Source of the DNA: Lachnospiraceae bacterium
GTDB lineage: Bacteria; Bacillota; Clostridia; Lachnospirales; Lachnospiraceae
Direction: 5' to 3'
DNA: 64,000 nucleotides
Assembly (NCBI GenBank): GCA_016281605.1
Contig: JAEEJA010000016.1
Span: forward strand, 1-64,000
Shown piece by piece: positions 25,323 through 34,588 of this stretch. The first letter of the stretch is position 1. Every line of letters begins with the position of its first letter. The notes beneath the pieces were generated by a model. It saw only the letters and a program-made list of their open reading frames with translations. It had not been told where the DNA came from and ran no database searches. The position numbers were made by a program, and so were the translations under genes.

Positions 25323-26627
25323 TTAAGACTTTTTACCCAATACTCCTCTGGCTGCCCAGAGGGGTATATTTTTCATCCATTCCTGATTTCTGTAGTTTGC
25401 TGTGGAAAATCGAAGTGCGGATTCCTCGGGTTTGAATTTTTCATAGAAGAATCTAAGACTTTTTGAACGCAAATTATCCTCCGATTTTACTTCTATAGGA
25501 ATGATTGTATTATTCCCTTGTAAGAGAAAATCCACTTCATATGTTGATTTTTCTCCGGAGTAATAGTAAGGAGTTTTATTAGCTGCAATTATTTCCTGAA
25601 GTATATATTGCTCCGTGAGAGCTCCTTTATATTCGGTAAAAGCTATGTTTCCTTTCAATATTGTCGGAATATCAAGTTCGCTAAGAGCTCCTAATATGCC
25701 TATATCAAGTGCAAATAATTTGTAAGAATTCAAATCTTCATAGGCTTTTAATGGAAGGGAAGGTTTGCTGACATGTGGTACGAGGTGTACTAATCCGGCA
25801 TCCTTAAGCCACTGGATTGCAATTTCGTATTCACTGCGTCGAGCTCCTTTTTTCATCTGCCCAAAAAAGAATTTTTTGTTTTCTTTTGCAAGCTGTATGG
25901 GCAGATGATTCCATATCATACGTATACGAGGGAGTTCGCGAGGGTTTACATGTTTACCGAAATCACCCTCGTATTGATTGGTTATCATGAGTTGGACTTC
26001 ACGTACTTCCTTCCAATCGTGAGTTTCGGTGTATCTCAAAACTACTTCAGGCATTCCACCGGTGCAAAAGTAGGTACGAAGCAACTCTTTATATCTGTCA
26101 GCATGATCAACAAGTTCAACTGAGGTATAATCATTTATATATTCAGATAGATTGTTCTCACCAATAGCCATGAGAAATTCCTGGAAATCCATGGGATGAA
26201 GTGATAATTCATCTGTTTTGCCTACAGGAAATGATATTCCTTCGTGAATAGAGACCCCAAGTAGTGAGCCGGCAGAAATCAAAGATAATTCTGGCAAGTC
26301 TTCGCAAAAATACTTTAAAGACTCTACAACTCGTGGAGCGGACTGTATTTCATCAAATATCAATAAAGTGTTTTCAACATTAATAGTTTCATGTAGTTCT
26401 GTTTCCAAAGCGCGAATTATACGTTTGACGTCGTAATCTCTTTCGAAGAGATTATATATACGGCTATTATTATAGAATGAAATGTAAACCGTATGAGAAT
26501 ACTCTGTTCGACCAAATTCTTTCATAAGCCATGTTTTTCCGGTTTGGCGTGCGCCCCAGAGTATGAGAGGTTTTCTGTGTTTTTTATTTTTCCACCGAAT
26601 CAAATCGGACATTAGTTTTCTTTTCAT
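25323..26627 (-). CDS. AAA ATPase with DUF4143 C-terminal domain
   Basis: A 434-residue protein of a widespread accessory family. It has a Walker A GARQTGKTW near residue 25, Walker B LLIFDEIQ near 90, and a C-terminal DUF4143/nuclease-like part ending in a KST-YEVDFLLQ stretch with IIPIEVKSE, which resembles the catalytic strand of restriction-endonuclease-like folds. Function is unknown; some members are linked to mobile DNA. The frame could extend to 26660, but the ATG at 26627 has GGGTG upstream and begins the family pattern. Confidence 0.88.
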   Translation of the reverse strand: MKRKLMSDLIRWKNKKHRKPLILWGARQTGKTWLMKEFGRTEYSHTVYISFYNNSRIYNLFERDYDVKRIIRALETELHETINVENTLLIFDEIQSAPRVVESLKYFCEDLPELSLISAGSLLGVSIHEGISFPVGKTDELSLHPMDFQEFLMAIGENNLSEYINDYTSVELVDHADRYKELLRTYFCTGGMPEVVLRYTETHDWKEVREVQLMITNQYEGDFGKHVNPRELPRIRMIWNHLPIQLAKENKKFFFGQMKKGARRSEYEIAIQWLKDAGLVHLVPHVSKPSLPLKAYEDLNSYKLFALDIGILGALSELDIPTILKGNIAFTEYKGALTEQYILQEIIAANKTPYYYSGEKSTYEVDFLLQGNNTIIPIEVKSEDNLRSKSLRFFYEKFKPEESALRFSTANYRNQEWMKNIPLWAARGVLGKKS

Positions 26628-26988
26628 TTTATCGCACCCTTTCGTATCAGAAATTATCAAAAAATCAGAAACCTGAGATAACCGATAATCATTAAAAACA
26701 TTAGTTTACTAAATTGGAAATCCTCTGGAATTTAGCAAAATACTAAATTGAGAATACATGATATAAAAATAAAAGTCAACACATTTAACGAAAAAATGAG
26801 CAAAACATACACTTTTTCCGACGAAAAAATGTATACACTACTCATTAATTCGTTGTTTGTAATATTCAATCCTTCTTGTAAAAAATTCTCTGATATGGTA
26901 AAATGCACACATATGGGGCGTGGACTTCATGATAGGTCTGCTTGTGTAAATCACGCAAAGCAGATACAATGGAATTGGAGGATAAAAT
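26628..26988. other. divergent intergenic region with repeated CTAAATT motifs and ppa promoter
   Basis: This 361-bp gap separates the minus-strand ATPase from ppa. CTAAATT occurs at 26709-26715 and 26743-26749, and inverted at 26729-26735, which could be operator half-sites for the ATPase. A ppa promoter TTGTAA-17-TAAAAT with extended TGG lies at 26876-26904. The rest is AT-rich. Confidence 0.6.
26876..26904 (+). promoter_or_regulatory. sigma-A promoter of ppa-nadA
   Basis: TTGTAA, 17-bp spacer, TAAAAT with an extended TGG. Confidence 0.75.
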
Positions 26989-27528
26989 ATGAATATTTGG
27001 CATGATATAGAGGACGACCGCATTTTTCCCACGGATTTTATGGCGGTTATAGAAATAAGCAAGGGAAGTAATATGAAGTATGAGCTGGATAAGAAAACAG
27101 GTATGCTCATGCTTGACAGAGTACTTTATACTTCGACACATTATCCTGCTAATTATGGCTTCATCCCTAAGACTTTGGGCGATGATCATGATCCACTGGA
27201 CGTTTTAGTTCTTTGTACCGAGAATATACAGCCATTTACTCTGGTGCGCTGTTATCCAATAGGCGTTATGAAGATGCTTGATGGCGGACTTGGTGATGAG
27301 AAGATTATTGCAATGCCTTACAGTGATCCGACTTATAACGGTTATACGGATGTTTCCGAGCTTCCCAAGCATATATTTGAAGAAATAAAGCACTTCTTTA
27401 CGGTTTACAAAAATCTTGAGGGTAAGGAAACCAAGGTTGATGATATAGACGGCGCAGTCGAGGCAGTCAGGGTTATTGAGTACTGTATAGAAAATTATAA
27501 GAAAACCTATGGCTCAGATGATAAGTAA
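26989..27528 (+). CDS. ppa: inorganic pyrophosphatase (family I)
   Basis: Hydrolyses pyrophosphate to drive biosynthetic reactions. The family I active-site signature DDHDPLDVLVL carries the metal-binding Asp residues, and YPANYGFIPKTLG is the preceding conserved strand. The 179-residue length is normal. The ATG has GGAGG upstream. nadA follows after 18 bp and is probably cotranscribed. Confidence 0.95.
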   Translation: MNIWHDIEDDRIFPTDFMAVIEISKGSNMKYELDKKTGMLMLDRVLYTSTHYPANYGFIPKTLGDDHDPLDVLVLCTENIQPFTLVRCYPIGVMKMLDGGLGDEKIIAMPYSDPTYNGYTDVSELPKHIFEEIKHFFTVYKNLEGKETKVDDIDGAVEAVRVIEYCIENYKKTYGSDDK

Positions 27529-27546
27529 AGAGAGGAATAAAAGGGT

Positions 27547-28458
27547 ATGACTACAGCAGAGATTCAGGAAGAGATAAGGAGATTAAAAAAAGAAAAGGAT
27601 TTTTGTATCCTTGGACACGCTTATCAAAGCCATGATATACTTGAAATTGCAGATTTTACGGGGGATTCCTACGGTCTTGCGCTTTCTGCAAGAGAAGCAA
27701 AGCAGAAGAATATCATCATGTGCGGTGTAAGATTTATGGGGGAGGTAGTTAAGACACTTTCTCCGGACAGACACGTATATTTGCCAAATCCTATGGCAGG
27801 ATGCCCTATGGCTGAGCAGCTTACAAGAGAGGATGTTATCAGATTAAAGGAGAGGTACCCTGAGCACGCTGTTTGTGCTTATATCAATACCACCGCAGAA
27901 TTAAAGACAGCTTGTGATGTAATAGTTACTTCTTCATCTGCTGTAGATATATTAAGAAACTACCCTGCAGATAAGATTCTTTTCATACCTGATTGTAATT
28001 TGGGCAGATGGGTTGAAAAGCAGCTTCCGGAAAAGGAATTTGTGTTTTACAGCGGAGGTTGCCCTACTCACATGAGAGTTAAAAAGGAAAATGTGCTGGA
28101 GAGTAAAAAGCTTCATCCTGATGCTGAGCTTTTAGTGCATCCTGAGTGCTTAGAGGAAGTAAGCGAGCTTGCAGACTACGTGGGAAGTACCACGGGAATT
28201 ATGGCATATGCTAAAAAGTCAGATAAGAAGGAGTTTATCATAGGTACAGAGCAGGCTATAGTAGAGCATCTGCAGTTTGAGTGTCCTGATAAGAAGTTTT
28301 ATCTTTTATCGGATTGCCTGGTGTGCCATAACATGAAACTCACTACCCTTATGGATGTATATAATACACTGCTTGGAAATGGCGGAGAAGAGCTTATAAT
28401 GAGTGATGAGCTTATAAGTGGTTCCTATAAGCCTATAGAGCGGATGTTAAATTCATAG
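27547..28458 (+). CDS. nadA: quinolinate synthase
   Basis: Condenses iminoaspartate with dihydroxyacetone phosphate to quinolinate in NAD synthesis. The [4Fe-4S] Cys ligands are visible in MCGVRFMGE, GGCPTHMRV and SDCLVCHNMK. FCILGHAYQ, with its conserved His and Tyr, is near the N-terminus. The 303-residue length fits the family. nadB and nadC are not adjacent. Its pairing with ppa is only positional. Confidence 0.95.
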   Translation: MTTAEIQEEIRRLKKEKDFCILGHAYQSHDILEIADFTGDSYGLALSAREAKQKNIIMCGVRFMGEVVKTLSPDRHVYLPNPMAGCPMAEQLTREDVIRLKERYPEHAVCAYINTTAELKTACDVIVTSSSAVDILRNYPADKILFIPDCNLGRWVEKQLPEKEFVFYSGGCPTHMRVKKENVLESKKLHPDAELLVHPECLEEVSELADYVGSTTGIMAYAKKSDKKEFIIGTEQAIVEHLQFECPDKKFYLLSDCLVCHNMKLTTLMDVYNTLLGNGGEELIMSDELISGSYKPIERMLNS

Positions 28459-28562
28459 AAAATATGATAAACTATAATCACTAAGATAAAATCAAATCTC
28501 TAATGACTATAAATAATTGATAAAGTCGGAATTAAGATTACTTTTGAAAGGATGACTTAATT

Positions 28563-29690
28563 ATGAGCGAAAAGGTAGAGGACTTAAAGAAAGATAGGGA
28601 TAAGATTATCGTCAGAACAAGTATTATAGGAATTGCGGCCAATGTTTTTCTGGCCGCTTTTAAAGCTGTAGTAGGTTTACTTAGTAATTCCATAGCAGTT
28701 ATACTGGATGCGGTTAATAATTTAAGTGATGCTCTGTCATCTGTGATTACCATAATCGGTACATTTTTAGCAGGAAAAAAGGCAGATGCCAATCATCCGC
28801 TAGGTCACGGAAGGATAGAGTACATAAGTGCCATGCTTGTGTCTGCAATCGTGCTTTACGCCGGTGGTATGTCACTTTATGAATCGGTATTAAAGATAAT
28901 TAATCCCATTAAGCCAAAGTACACTACTACATCTCTTATCATCATAGGAACAGCCGTAGTAGTTAAAATTATATTGGGAACCTATGTGAAAAAGACAGGA
29001 AAAAGCGTTAATTCCGGTGCCTTAGTAGCATCCGGCTCAGATGCGCTTTTTGACGCTATCATTTCATTTTCTGTTCTTGTATCAGCTGTAATACTTTTAT
29101 TAACAGGAGTCAGCTTAGAAGCCTACGTAGGTGTTATCATTTCCCTTTTTATAGTTAAGTCCGGTTTGGATATGCTCTTAGAAACAGTTGATGACATCAT
29201 AGGAAAGAGGGTTGACAGGGATGTGCTTTCGGAGATAAAAAAGACCATATGCAGCGAGGAAGTAGTTAGCGGTGCTTACGACATGCTTCTTCACAGCTAC
29301 GGACCTGACAGGTATATCGGTTCGGTGCACATAGAGGTTCCGGATACCATGACTGCAGGGGAGATAGATAAGCTTGAAAGAAGGATTGCTGCCAATGTTT
29401 ACGAGAAGCACGGTATATATCTTGCGGGTATAGGTATTTACTCGGTAAATACAACGGATCCTGAAATTTGTGAGATGAGAGAAAAAATATATACAGCCCT
29501 GCATAAATACAAAGGACTTTTACAGGTGCATGGTTTTCATGTTGATAAAGATGCGAAGGAAATCAGTTTTGATATAATACTTGATTTTGCATTGGAAGAT
29601 AAAAATGAAACATTTAATCTCATACAGCATGATATAAAGAGTATGTATCCGGATTATAATATAATAATTGCTATGGATTTGGATGTGTAA
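28563..29690 (+). CDS. cation diffusion facilitator (CDF) transporter
   Basis: Exports divalent metals such as Zn2+, Mn2+ or Fe2+ against protons. Six membrane segments occupy the first 210 residues, with DAVNNLSDALSS and HPLGHGRIEY carrying the paired Asp and His metal-site residues. The C-terminal cytosolic metal-binding domain (about 215-300) is followed by a further 75-residue part (KGLLQVHGFHVDKDAKEISF) with a second ferredoxin-like fold. The metal cannot be told from the sequence. ATG preceded by GAAAGGATG. Confidence 0.92.
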   Translation: MSEKVEDLKKDRDKIIVRTSIIGIAANVFLAAFKAVVGLLSNSIAVILDAVNNLSDALSSVITIIGTFLAGKKADANHPLGHGRIEYISAMLVSAIVLYAGGMSLYESVLKIINPIKPKYTTTSLIIIGTAVVVKIILGTYVKKTGKSVNSGALVASGSDALFDAIISFSVLVSAVILLLTGVSLEAYVGVIISLFIVKSGLDMLLETVDDIIGKRVDRDVLSEIKKTICSEEVVSGAYDMLLHSYGPDRYIGSVHIEVPDTMTAGEIDKLERRIAANVYEKHGIYLAGIGIYSVNTTDPEICEMREKIYTALHKYKGLLQVHGFHVDKDAKEISFDIILDFALEDKNETFNLIQHDIKSMYPDYNIIIAMDLDV

Positions 29691-29726
29691 CTCAGGCGGA
29701 TAGTAAAGAAAAAGAGGACTTATAAG

Positions 29727-30377
29727 ATGTTTAAAGCTGTCGTATTTGACATGGATGGAGTTATATTTGACTCTGAAAAAATATATAGGATATTGGAGCA
29801 TGAGCAAATCAGAAAGTATGGTCTGGATGAAAGTAAGGCAGATTACTTCTGTGAAATCATAGCCGGTGGAACCAAGGAAACCAACAGAAGGCACTTTGAA
29901 GAGGTATTTCACTCAGATGTTGATTATTACGAGTTCCGCGAAGGTGTCATGAGTGGAGTGGATGATTATGCAGAGAAGCATGGATACGAGCTTAAGCCCG
30001 GTGTGGTTGAGCTTTTAAAGCATCTGAAGGAGAAGGGGATCAAAGTGGCGCTTGCAACCTCCACCACCAGAGAGAGAGGATATAAGCACCTTAAGAGACA
30101 TGGATTATATGAGTACTTCGATGAATTTGTATTCGGAGATATGATAAAAAACGGAAAGCCAAATCCTGATATCTATTTAAAAGCGTGTGAGCTTTTGGAT
30201 GTTAAGCCCGAGGAAGCTATAGGTATAGAGGATTCTATTAACGGAGTGATATCGTCGCACGCAGCAGGTCTTTATACCATCATGGTAATCGACCTTATAC
30301 AGCCGAATGATGATATAAAAGAAAAGGCAGAAAAAATATATGACAGTCTTTTTCAGGTTATAGATCTGATAGGATAG
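29727..30377 (+). CDS. HAD-family hydrolase, beta-phosphoglucomutase-like
   Basis: A 216-residue HAD subfamily IA protein. FDMDGVIFDSE holds the nucleophile Asp and the acid/base Asp, ATSTTRERG is motif II, KPNPDIYLKA holds the motif III Lys, and GIEDSINGV is motif IV. The substrate is not evident; the cap helix pattern fits beta-phosphoglucomutase, sugar phosphatases or phosphoglycolate phosphatase. It follows the CDF gene by 36 bp. Confidence 0.88.
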   Translation: MFKAVVFDMDGVIFDSEKIYRILEHEQIRKYGLDESKADYFCEIIAGGTKETNRRHFEEVFHSDVDYYEFREGVMSGVDDYAEKHGYELKPGVVELLKHLKEKGIKVALATSTTRERGYKHLKRHGLYEYFDEFVFGDMIKNGKPNPDIYLKACELLDVKPEEAIGIEDSINGVISSHAAGLYTIMVIDLIQPNDDIKEKAEKIYDSLFQVIDLIG

Positions 30378-30493
30378 TTTGGAGCAGGTTCAGTGTTCAC
30401 TGTGACTATGATACGCTGGAATGTGCGAAAATACGCATTTTTTATTAGTATCGAAAAAAAATAAAAAAAATCGAAAAAAATTTAAATTTCTTG

Positions 30494-30522
30494 TTGACAT
30501 TTTTACTTTGAGCGTATATAAT
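30494..30522 (+). promoter_or_regulatory. consensus promoter of the tRNA cluster
   Basis: TTGACA, 17-bp spacer and TATAAT, a full consensus, 30 bp before tRNA-Pro. Strong stable-RNA promoter. Confidence 0.92.
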
Positions 30523-30551
30523 AGCACTTGCGTCACGGAGCAAAAGAGCAA

Positions 30552-30626
30552 CGGGGTGTGGCTCAGTTTGGCTAGAGTGCCTGATTTGGGATCAGGAGGT
30601 CGCAGGTTCGAATCCTGTCACCCCGA
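30552..30626 (+). tRNA. tRNA-Pro (anticodon TGG)
   Basis: Acceptor CGGGGTG/CACCCCG, anticodon stem CCTGA/TCAGG with loop TTTGGGA, T-arm with GTTCGAATC. Confidence 0.97.
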
Positions 30627-30686
30627 CTTCCGTTAATCTTTTCTTCGTTAATATAAATTGAATACGGACTTTTAAGTCCACAACAT

Positions 30687-30757
30687 GCGGGTGTAGTTCA
30701 ATGGTAGAACACCAGCCTTCCAAGCTGGATACGTGGGTTCGATTCCCATCACCCGCT
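30687..30757 (+). tRNA. tRNA-Gly (anticodon TCC)
   Basis: Acceptor GCGGGTG/CACCCGC, anticodon stem CCAGC/GCTGG with loop CTTCCAA. No encoded CCA. Confidence 0.97.
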
Positions 30758-30799
30758 TTATTATTCCTATAGGGTTTTATGCCTGTGAGAGCAATATAA

Positions 30800-30873
<74 letters not shown>

Positions 30874-30879
30874 ATTTAT

Positions 30880-30954
<75 letters not shown>

Positions 30955-30976
30955 CTTTCAGATATATCTTAAATAT

Positions 30977-31017
30977 AAAGTTCCGATTATCTCTTGCGAG
31001 GTTTCGGAACTTTTTTT
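30977..31017 (+). terminator. terminator of the tRNA cluster
   Basis: AAAGTTCCGA and TCGGAACTTT enclose an 18-base loop, followed by more Ts. Confidence 0.9.
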
Positions 31018-31050
31018 GTTTTGTTTACACGAACACCAAACTCATTTTTG

Positions 31051-31079
31051 TTGACTGATGCCGGCTAAAATGATACTAT
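31051..31079 (+). promoter_or_regulatory. promoter of the phosphoesterase gene
   Basis: TTGACT, 17-bp spacer, TACTAT with an extended TGA. Confidence 0.75.
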
Positions 31080-31161
31080 TATGAACGGTGGTTTCGTTAA
31101 ATATCTAAGAAATATCCATGAAACGTCTCAGAAATCATTTTTGATTTCCCATTAATATTGA

Positions 31162-32361
31162 ATGGAGTTTAGTATTACAATGTTGGTTTATTACTTTATT
31201 GTAGTTTATATATTGCTGCAGACCGGAGTTTCTATCCTTACAGAGTACTCTGTAAGAAAGAGTAAGATGCTTAAAAAACCCGGAAAGAAAAGCTTTTGTG
31301 TAAGACTATGTATCTACATTCTTCTTGCGATTATTCCTGTCTTGGGAGCCTACCTTCCGAATAGCAGTTTTAAGTTTTTGATGATGGCTATCGGGAATGT
31401 ATGGCTTGGCTTTTTTATGTATTTTACAGGACTTTTGTTAATAACGGTCCTTATAACATATATTATTGTAAGAGTAAGAAAGGATGATAAGAAAGAAATA
31501 GTCGGACATGCGCTTCATATTTCTTTTATCTTAGCTCTTGCTATTTGCGTATACGGACTTATACATGCACAGAATACAAAGGTTGTAAGTTATGATGTGA
31601 GCGTGGATAAGGAAGTTGAGGGGCAGAAGGACTTAAAGGTTGTCCTTCTCGGAGACCTTCATCTTAGTGTTAATTCCAATCTTACCATGACAAAAAACAT
31701 GGTAAAAAAGATTAATGATACTAATCCGGATCTTGTTGTTATCGCAGGCGATATATTTACCAGCACATACTTCGGATTAAAGGATCCTGACAAGTATGCT
31801 AATGAGCTTAGTAAGATTAAGACAAAGTACGGTGTTTACGTAGTTTGCGGAAATCATGATGTAGAAGAGAGCTTGTTTGGCGGCTTTACTATCTCGCCTG
31901 TATCTGAGGCCTTCAGAGTTAAGGAGATGGAAGAGTTTTTCGACAAAGCCGGTTTTAATGTACTTTACGATGAAAGTGAAGAGCTTTTGGATGGTAAGAT
32001 TACTCTTGTTGGTCGTATCGATGGCGAAAGAGCAGGAGACGGAACCGATGAAAGGATGAGCGCAGCTGAGGTCCTAAAGGATGTGGATAAGGATAAGCCG
32101 GTAATTGTCTTACAGCATGAACCGATGGAATTTAAAGAGCTTTCGGAAAATGGAGCGGATGTTGCACTCTGCGGACATACTCATGCGGGACAGGTGTTTC
32201 CGGGCAATCTCATAGTGCCTTTCTTTAATGAGAATGCATATGGTTTAAAGACGATACACGGTTTAGAGACGGTGGTTACAGCCGGAGTGGGGTATTACGG
32301 ACCTCCGATGAGAATAGGAACCGATAGTGAGATTACTGTTGTTAATATGAAATTCAAGTAG
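31162..32361 (+). CDS. membrane-anchored metallophosphoesterase (YkuE/YaeI-like)
   Basis: About four N-terminal membrane helices (first 140 residues) lead into a calcineurin-like domain. The dinuclear metal motifs are GDLHLS, GDIF, CGNHDVEE and CGHTHAGQ, in the right order. Relatives YkuE and LpxH-like proteins act on phosphodiesters near the membrane; the substrate here is unknown. No ribosome site precedes ATG 31162. An in-frame ATG at 31180 has GGAG 12 bases upstream, so the true start is uncertain. Confidence 0.88.
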   Translation: MEFSITMLVYYFIVVYILLQTGVSILTEYSVRKSKMLKKPGKKSFCVRLCIYILLAIIPVLGAYLPNSSFKFLMMAIGNVWLGFFMYFTGLLLITVLITYIIVRVRKDDKKEIVGHALHISFILALAICVYGLIHAQNTKVVSYDVSVDKEVEGQKDLKVVLLGDLHLSVNSNLTMTKNMVKKINDTNPDLVVIAGDIFTSTYFGLKDPDKYANELSKIKTKYGVYVVCGNHDVEESLFGGFTISPVSEAFRVKEMEEFFDKAGFNVLYDESEELLDGKITLVGRIDGERAGDGTDERMSAAEVLKDVDKDKPVIVLQHEPMEFKELSENGADVALCGHTHAGQVFPGNLIVPFFNENAYGLKTIHGLETVVTAGVGYYGPPMRIGTDSEITVVNMKFK

Positions 32362-32427
32362 GGCTGTGTCTTAGAAGAGATGCTTATGCCTCTTTGCGAA
32401 GATTAGGCAGAGGATAAGGAGAAACCT

Positions 32428-34353
32428 GTGGAAAAGGAAAAAAACAGATTTAACGATATTTACAATGACAGGAAGAGTATAAAGGCAGAGGCTCATAAGA
32501 GAGTTAAATCCCATTATGTATTTCTGCTGACTTTCTGTATGATAATGGCTTTGTTTGGTGGAGAATATAAGTGGATGTACAATTCCATAAAGCTTATATA
32601 TGAGAATTATATATCCAATGATAAAGATGGTTCAAAAGAAACCGGTGAAAAGTCTTCGGAAAAGGAATCTCCGGATGATAAGAAAAATGAATCATCAAGT
32701 ATAGGAGAGCGTTATAATATACTTCAGATTCTTGACTTTAACGGTGTTTTAGAGCGCTACAATGCTCGTCTGGCCGCAAATAAAGAAGTAAAAGAGGATA
32801 ACACAAAAAAGAAAAAAGTTAAAAACAGATTTCTTGCAAGAGAGGAGGGAGTCTTTGCTAAAATTGTAAATGAGGTTTCCTCCGGAGATTATCTGATTAC
32901 AATAGGTAATTTCGGCAGACGTATATTTAGCTCAAAGATGGCGGAGGAAGTATTTGTACTGGTGCTTATGCTGCTCATATATCTTTTGGTATATGTATTT
33001 TTTACTAACTTCTTCCTTGCTGTCTATACACGTATGTTTTTGGAAGCAAGAACCTACGAAGCAGTTCCCTATAAGCATGCATTGTTTATTTCAAGTGCAA
33101 AGGAGTGGATCCTCTGTTCTCTTTCTCTTGGACTCAGAGATCTTTTCTTATCATTTTGGTCTTTAACCGTCATAGGAGGAATAATAAAGAATTACTCTTA
33201 TGCAATGGTTGATTACATAGTTGCGGAAAATCCCAGGATAACTCCGCTTAAGGCAATCAATCTTTCGAGAAGGATGATGAATGGTCATAAGTTAGAGTAT
33301 TTCAAGATACAGCTAACCATAATTCCTTGGTATATACTTGGTTTGGTTACACTTGGTATCTCTGAGATTTTTTATGGTATGGCATACAGAAATATGATTT
33401 ACTCAGAGTTCTATGCCAGATTGAGAGCTCAGGCCAAGGAAGAAGGAATGGAAGACTCTGAACTTTTAAATGATACATATCTTTTCGAAGTGGCTGATAA
33501 GATAACACTTTATGAGAATTACTTTGATATTGTTGATGATATAGTTGTTTCTCGTGAAAATCAGGTTACTCTCTCTAAGCCTAAAAAAATCCTTTCAGAG
33601 TGGCTGGGAATATGGATTGGAAGTAGTGAAACAAAGAAAGTTTATGATGAGGTTGAAGGTCAAAAGGCTAATATTGCCCTTCACAGAGCAGCTATGGATG
33701 GTAAAATATATCCTCAGAGACTGGGTCCTCGTTGGAAAGAAAGAAAGCTAAAGAATTTCAACTTTTTACGTAGTTATACTATTCCAAACTTATTCCTTAT
33801 GTTCATGGTATTTAGTTTTATAGGATGGACATGGGAAGTAGGCTTCCATATCGTAGAGGAAGGAAGATTTGTAAACAGAGGTTATTTATTGGGACCTTGG
33901 CTACCGATATACGGTGCTGGTGGAGTTGTAGCTCTCATGCTTTGTACAAAATTCAGGAAGAATATATTGACTGAGTTTTTCTCTGCTATTGTAATATGTG
34001 GAATTATCGAATACTTCACAGCCTACATTATGGAGACTGTTTATCATCAGAGATGGTGGTTCTATGATGGATATTTCTTAAATATTCACGGAAGAGTATG
34101 TGCAGAAGGACTTCTTGTATTTGGAGTGGGGTGTGTACTCATGGTTTACCTTATAGCACCCGGTCTTGACTACCTTTTCAGTAAGATTAAAAAGAAGGTT
34201 CTTGTACCTCTTTGTATAGCTCTTTGTGTGATATTTGTTGCAGACTTAGTGGTTGCTGTTGCATTTAAACCAAACAACAGTTCCACATCAGAGCTTATGA
34301 AAGACGGTGTTATAGTAACAGAGGAAAAGCAGGTTGGCTCATCTGCCAAGTAG
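32428..34353 (+). CDS. DUF975 plus CmpB-type membrane protein (fusion)
   Basis: A 641-residue polytopic membrane protein. The N-terminal part (RKSIKAEAHKRVKSHYVF and its following helices) looks like DUF975, a family of six-helix integral membrane proteins. The C-terminal 190 residues carry the CmpB/PF06541 pattern: FSFIGWTWEVGFHIVEEG, NRGYLLGPWLPIYGAGG and an ETVYHQRWWFYD segment. A charged soluble linker lies in the middle (about 340-440). The function is unknown. It uses a GTG start with AAGGAG upstream and lies 66 bp after the phosphoesterase gene. Confidence 0.8.
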   Translation: MEKEKNRFNDIYNDRKSIKAEAHKRVKSHYVFLLTFCMIMALFGGEYKWMYNSIKLIYENYISNDKDGSKETGEKSSEKESPDDKKNESSSIGERYNILQILDFNGVLERYNARLAANKEVKEDNTKKKKVKNRFLAREEGVFAKIVNEVSSGDYLITIGNFGRRIFSSKMAEEVFVLVLMLLIYLLVYVFFTNFFLAVYTRMFLEARTYEAVPYKHALFISSAKEWILCSLSLGLRDLFLSFWSLTVIGGIIKNYSYAMVDYIVAENPRITPLKAINLSRRMMNGHKLEYFKIQLTIIPWYILGLVTLGISEIFYGMAYRNMIYSEFYARLRAQAKEEGMEDSELLNDTYLFEVADKITLYENYFDIVDDIVVSRENQVTLSKPKKILSEWLGIWIGSSETKKVYDEVEGQKANIALHRAAMDGKIYPQRLGPRWKERKLKNFNFLRSYTIPNLFLMFMVFSFIGWTWEVGFHIVEEGRFVNRGYLLGPWLPIYGAGGVVALMLCTKFRKNILTEFFSAIVICGIIEYFTAYIMETVYHQRWWFYDGYFLNIHGRVCAEGLLVFGVGCVLMVYLIAPGLDYLFSKIKKKVLVPLCIALCVIFVADLVVAVAFKPNNSSTSELMKDGVIVTEEKQVGSSAK

Positions 34354-34373
34354 CTGGGTTTTTAATAAAATTC

Positions 34374-34402
34374 TTGCCATATATAACAAAATATGGTACA
34401 AT
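34374..34402 (+). promoter_or_regulatory. promoter of tRNA-Gln(TTG)
   Basis: TTGCCA, 17-bp spacer, TACAAT with an extended TGG. Confidence 0.82.
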
Positions 34403-34447
34403 ACTTCTCGCTTGTGTTGTTTTGTTAGAACACATAAGCGAACCTAT

Positions 34448-34519
34448 TGGCCCGTCGCCAAGCGGTAAGGCACAGGACTTTGACTCCTGCACTCGTGGGT
34501 TCAAATCCCGCCGGGCCAG
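34448..34519 (+). tRNA. tRNA-Gln (anticodon TTG)
   Basis: Acceptor TGGCCCG/CGGGCCA, anticodon stem CAGGA/TCCTG with loop CTTTGAC. No encoded CCA. It reads CAA and complements the CTG isoacceptor at 23335. Confidence 0.97.
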
Positions 34520-34536
34520 TTTTTTGATTTTATTTT

Positions 34537-34568
34537 ATCCCGGAATAAAAACCGGGATTTTTTTTGAA
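34537..34568 (+). terminator. terminator after tRNA-Gln
   Basis: ATCCCGG, loop AATAAAAA, CCGGGAT, then eight Ts. It lies 20 bp before the next gene. Confidence 0.92.
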
Positions 34569-34588
34569 AAATTTTTTTGGAGGAAGTT

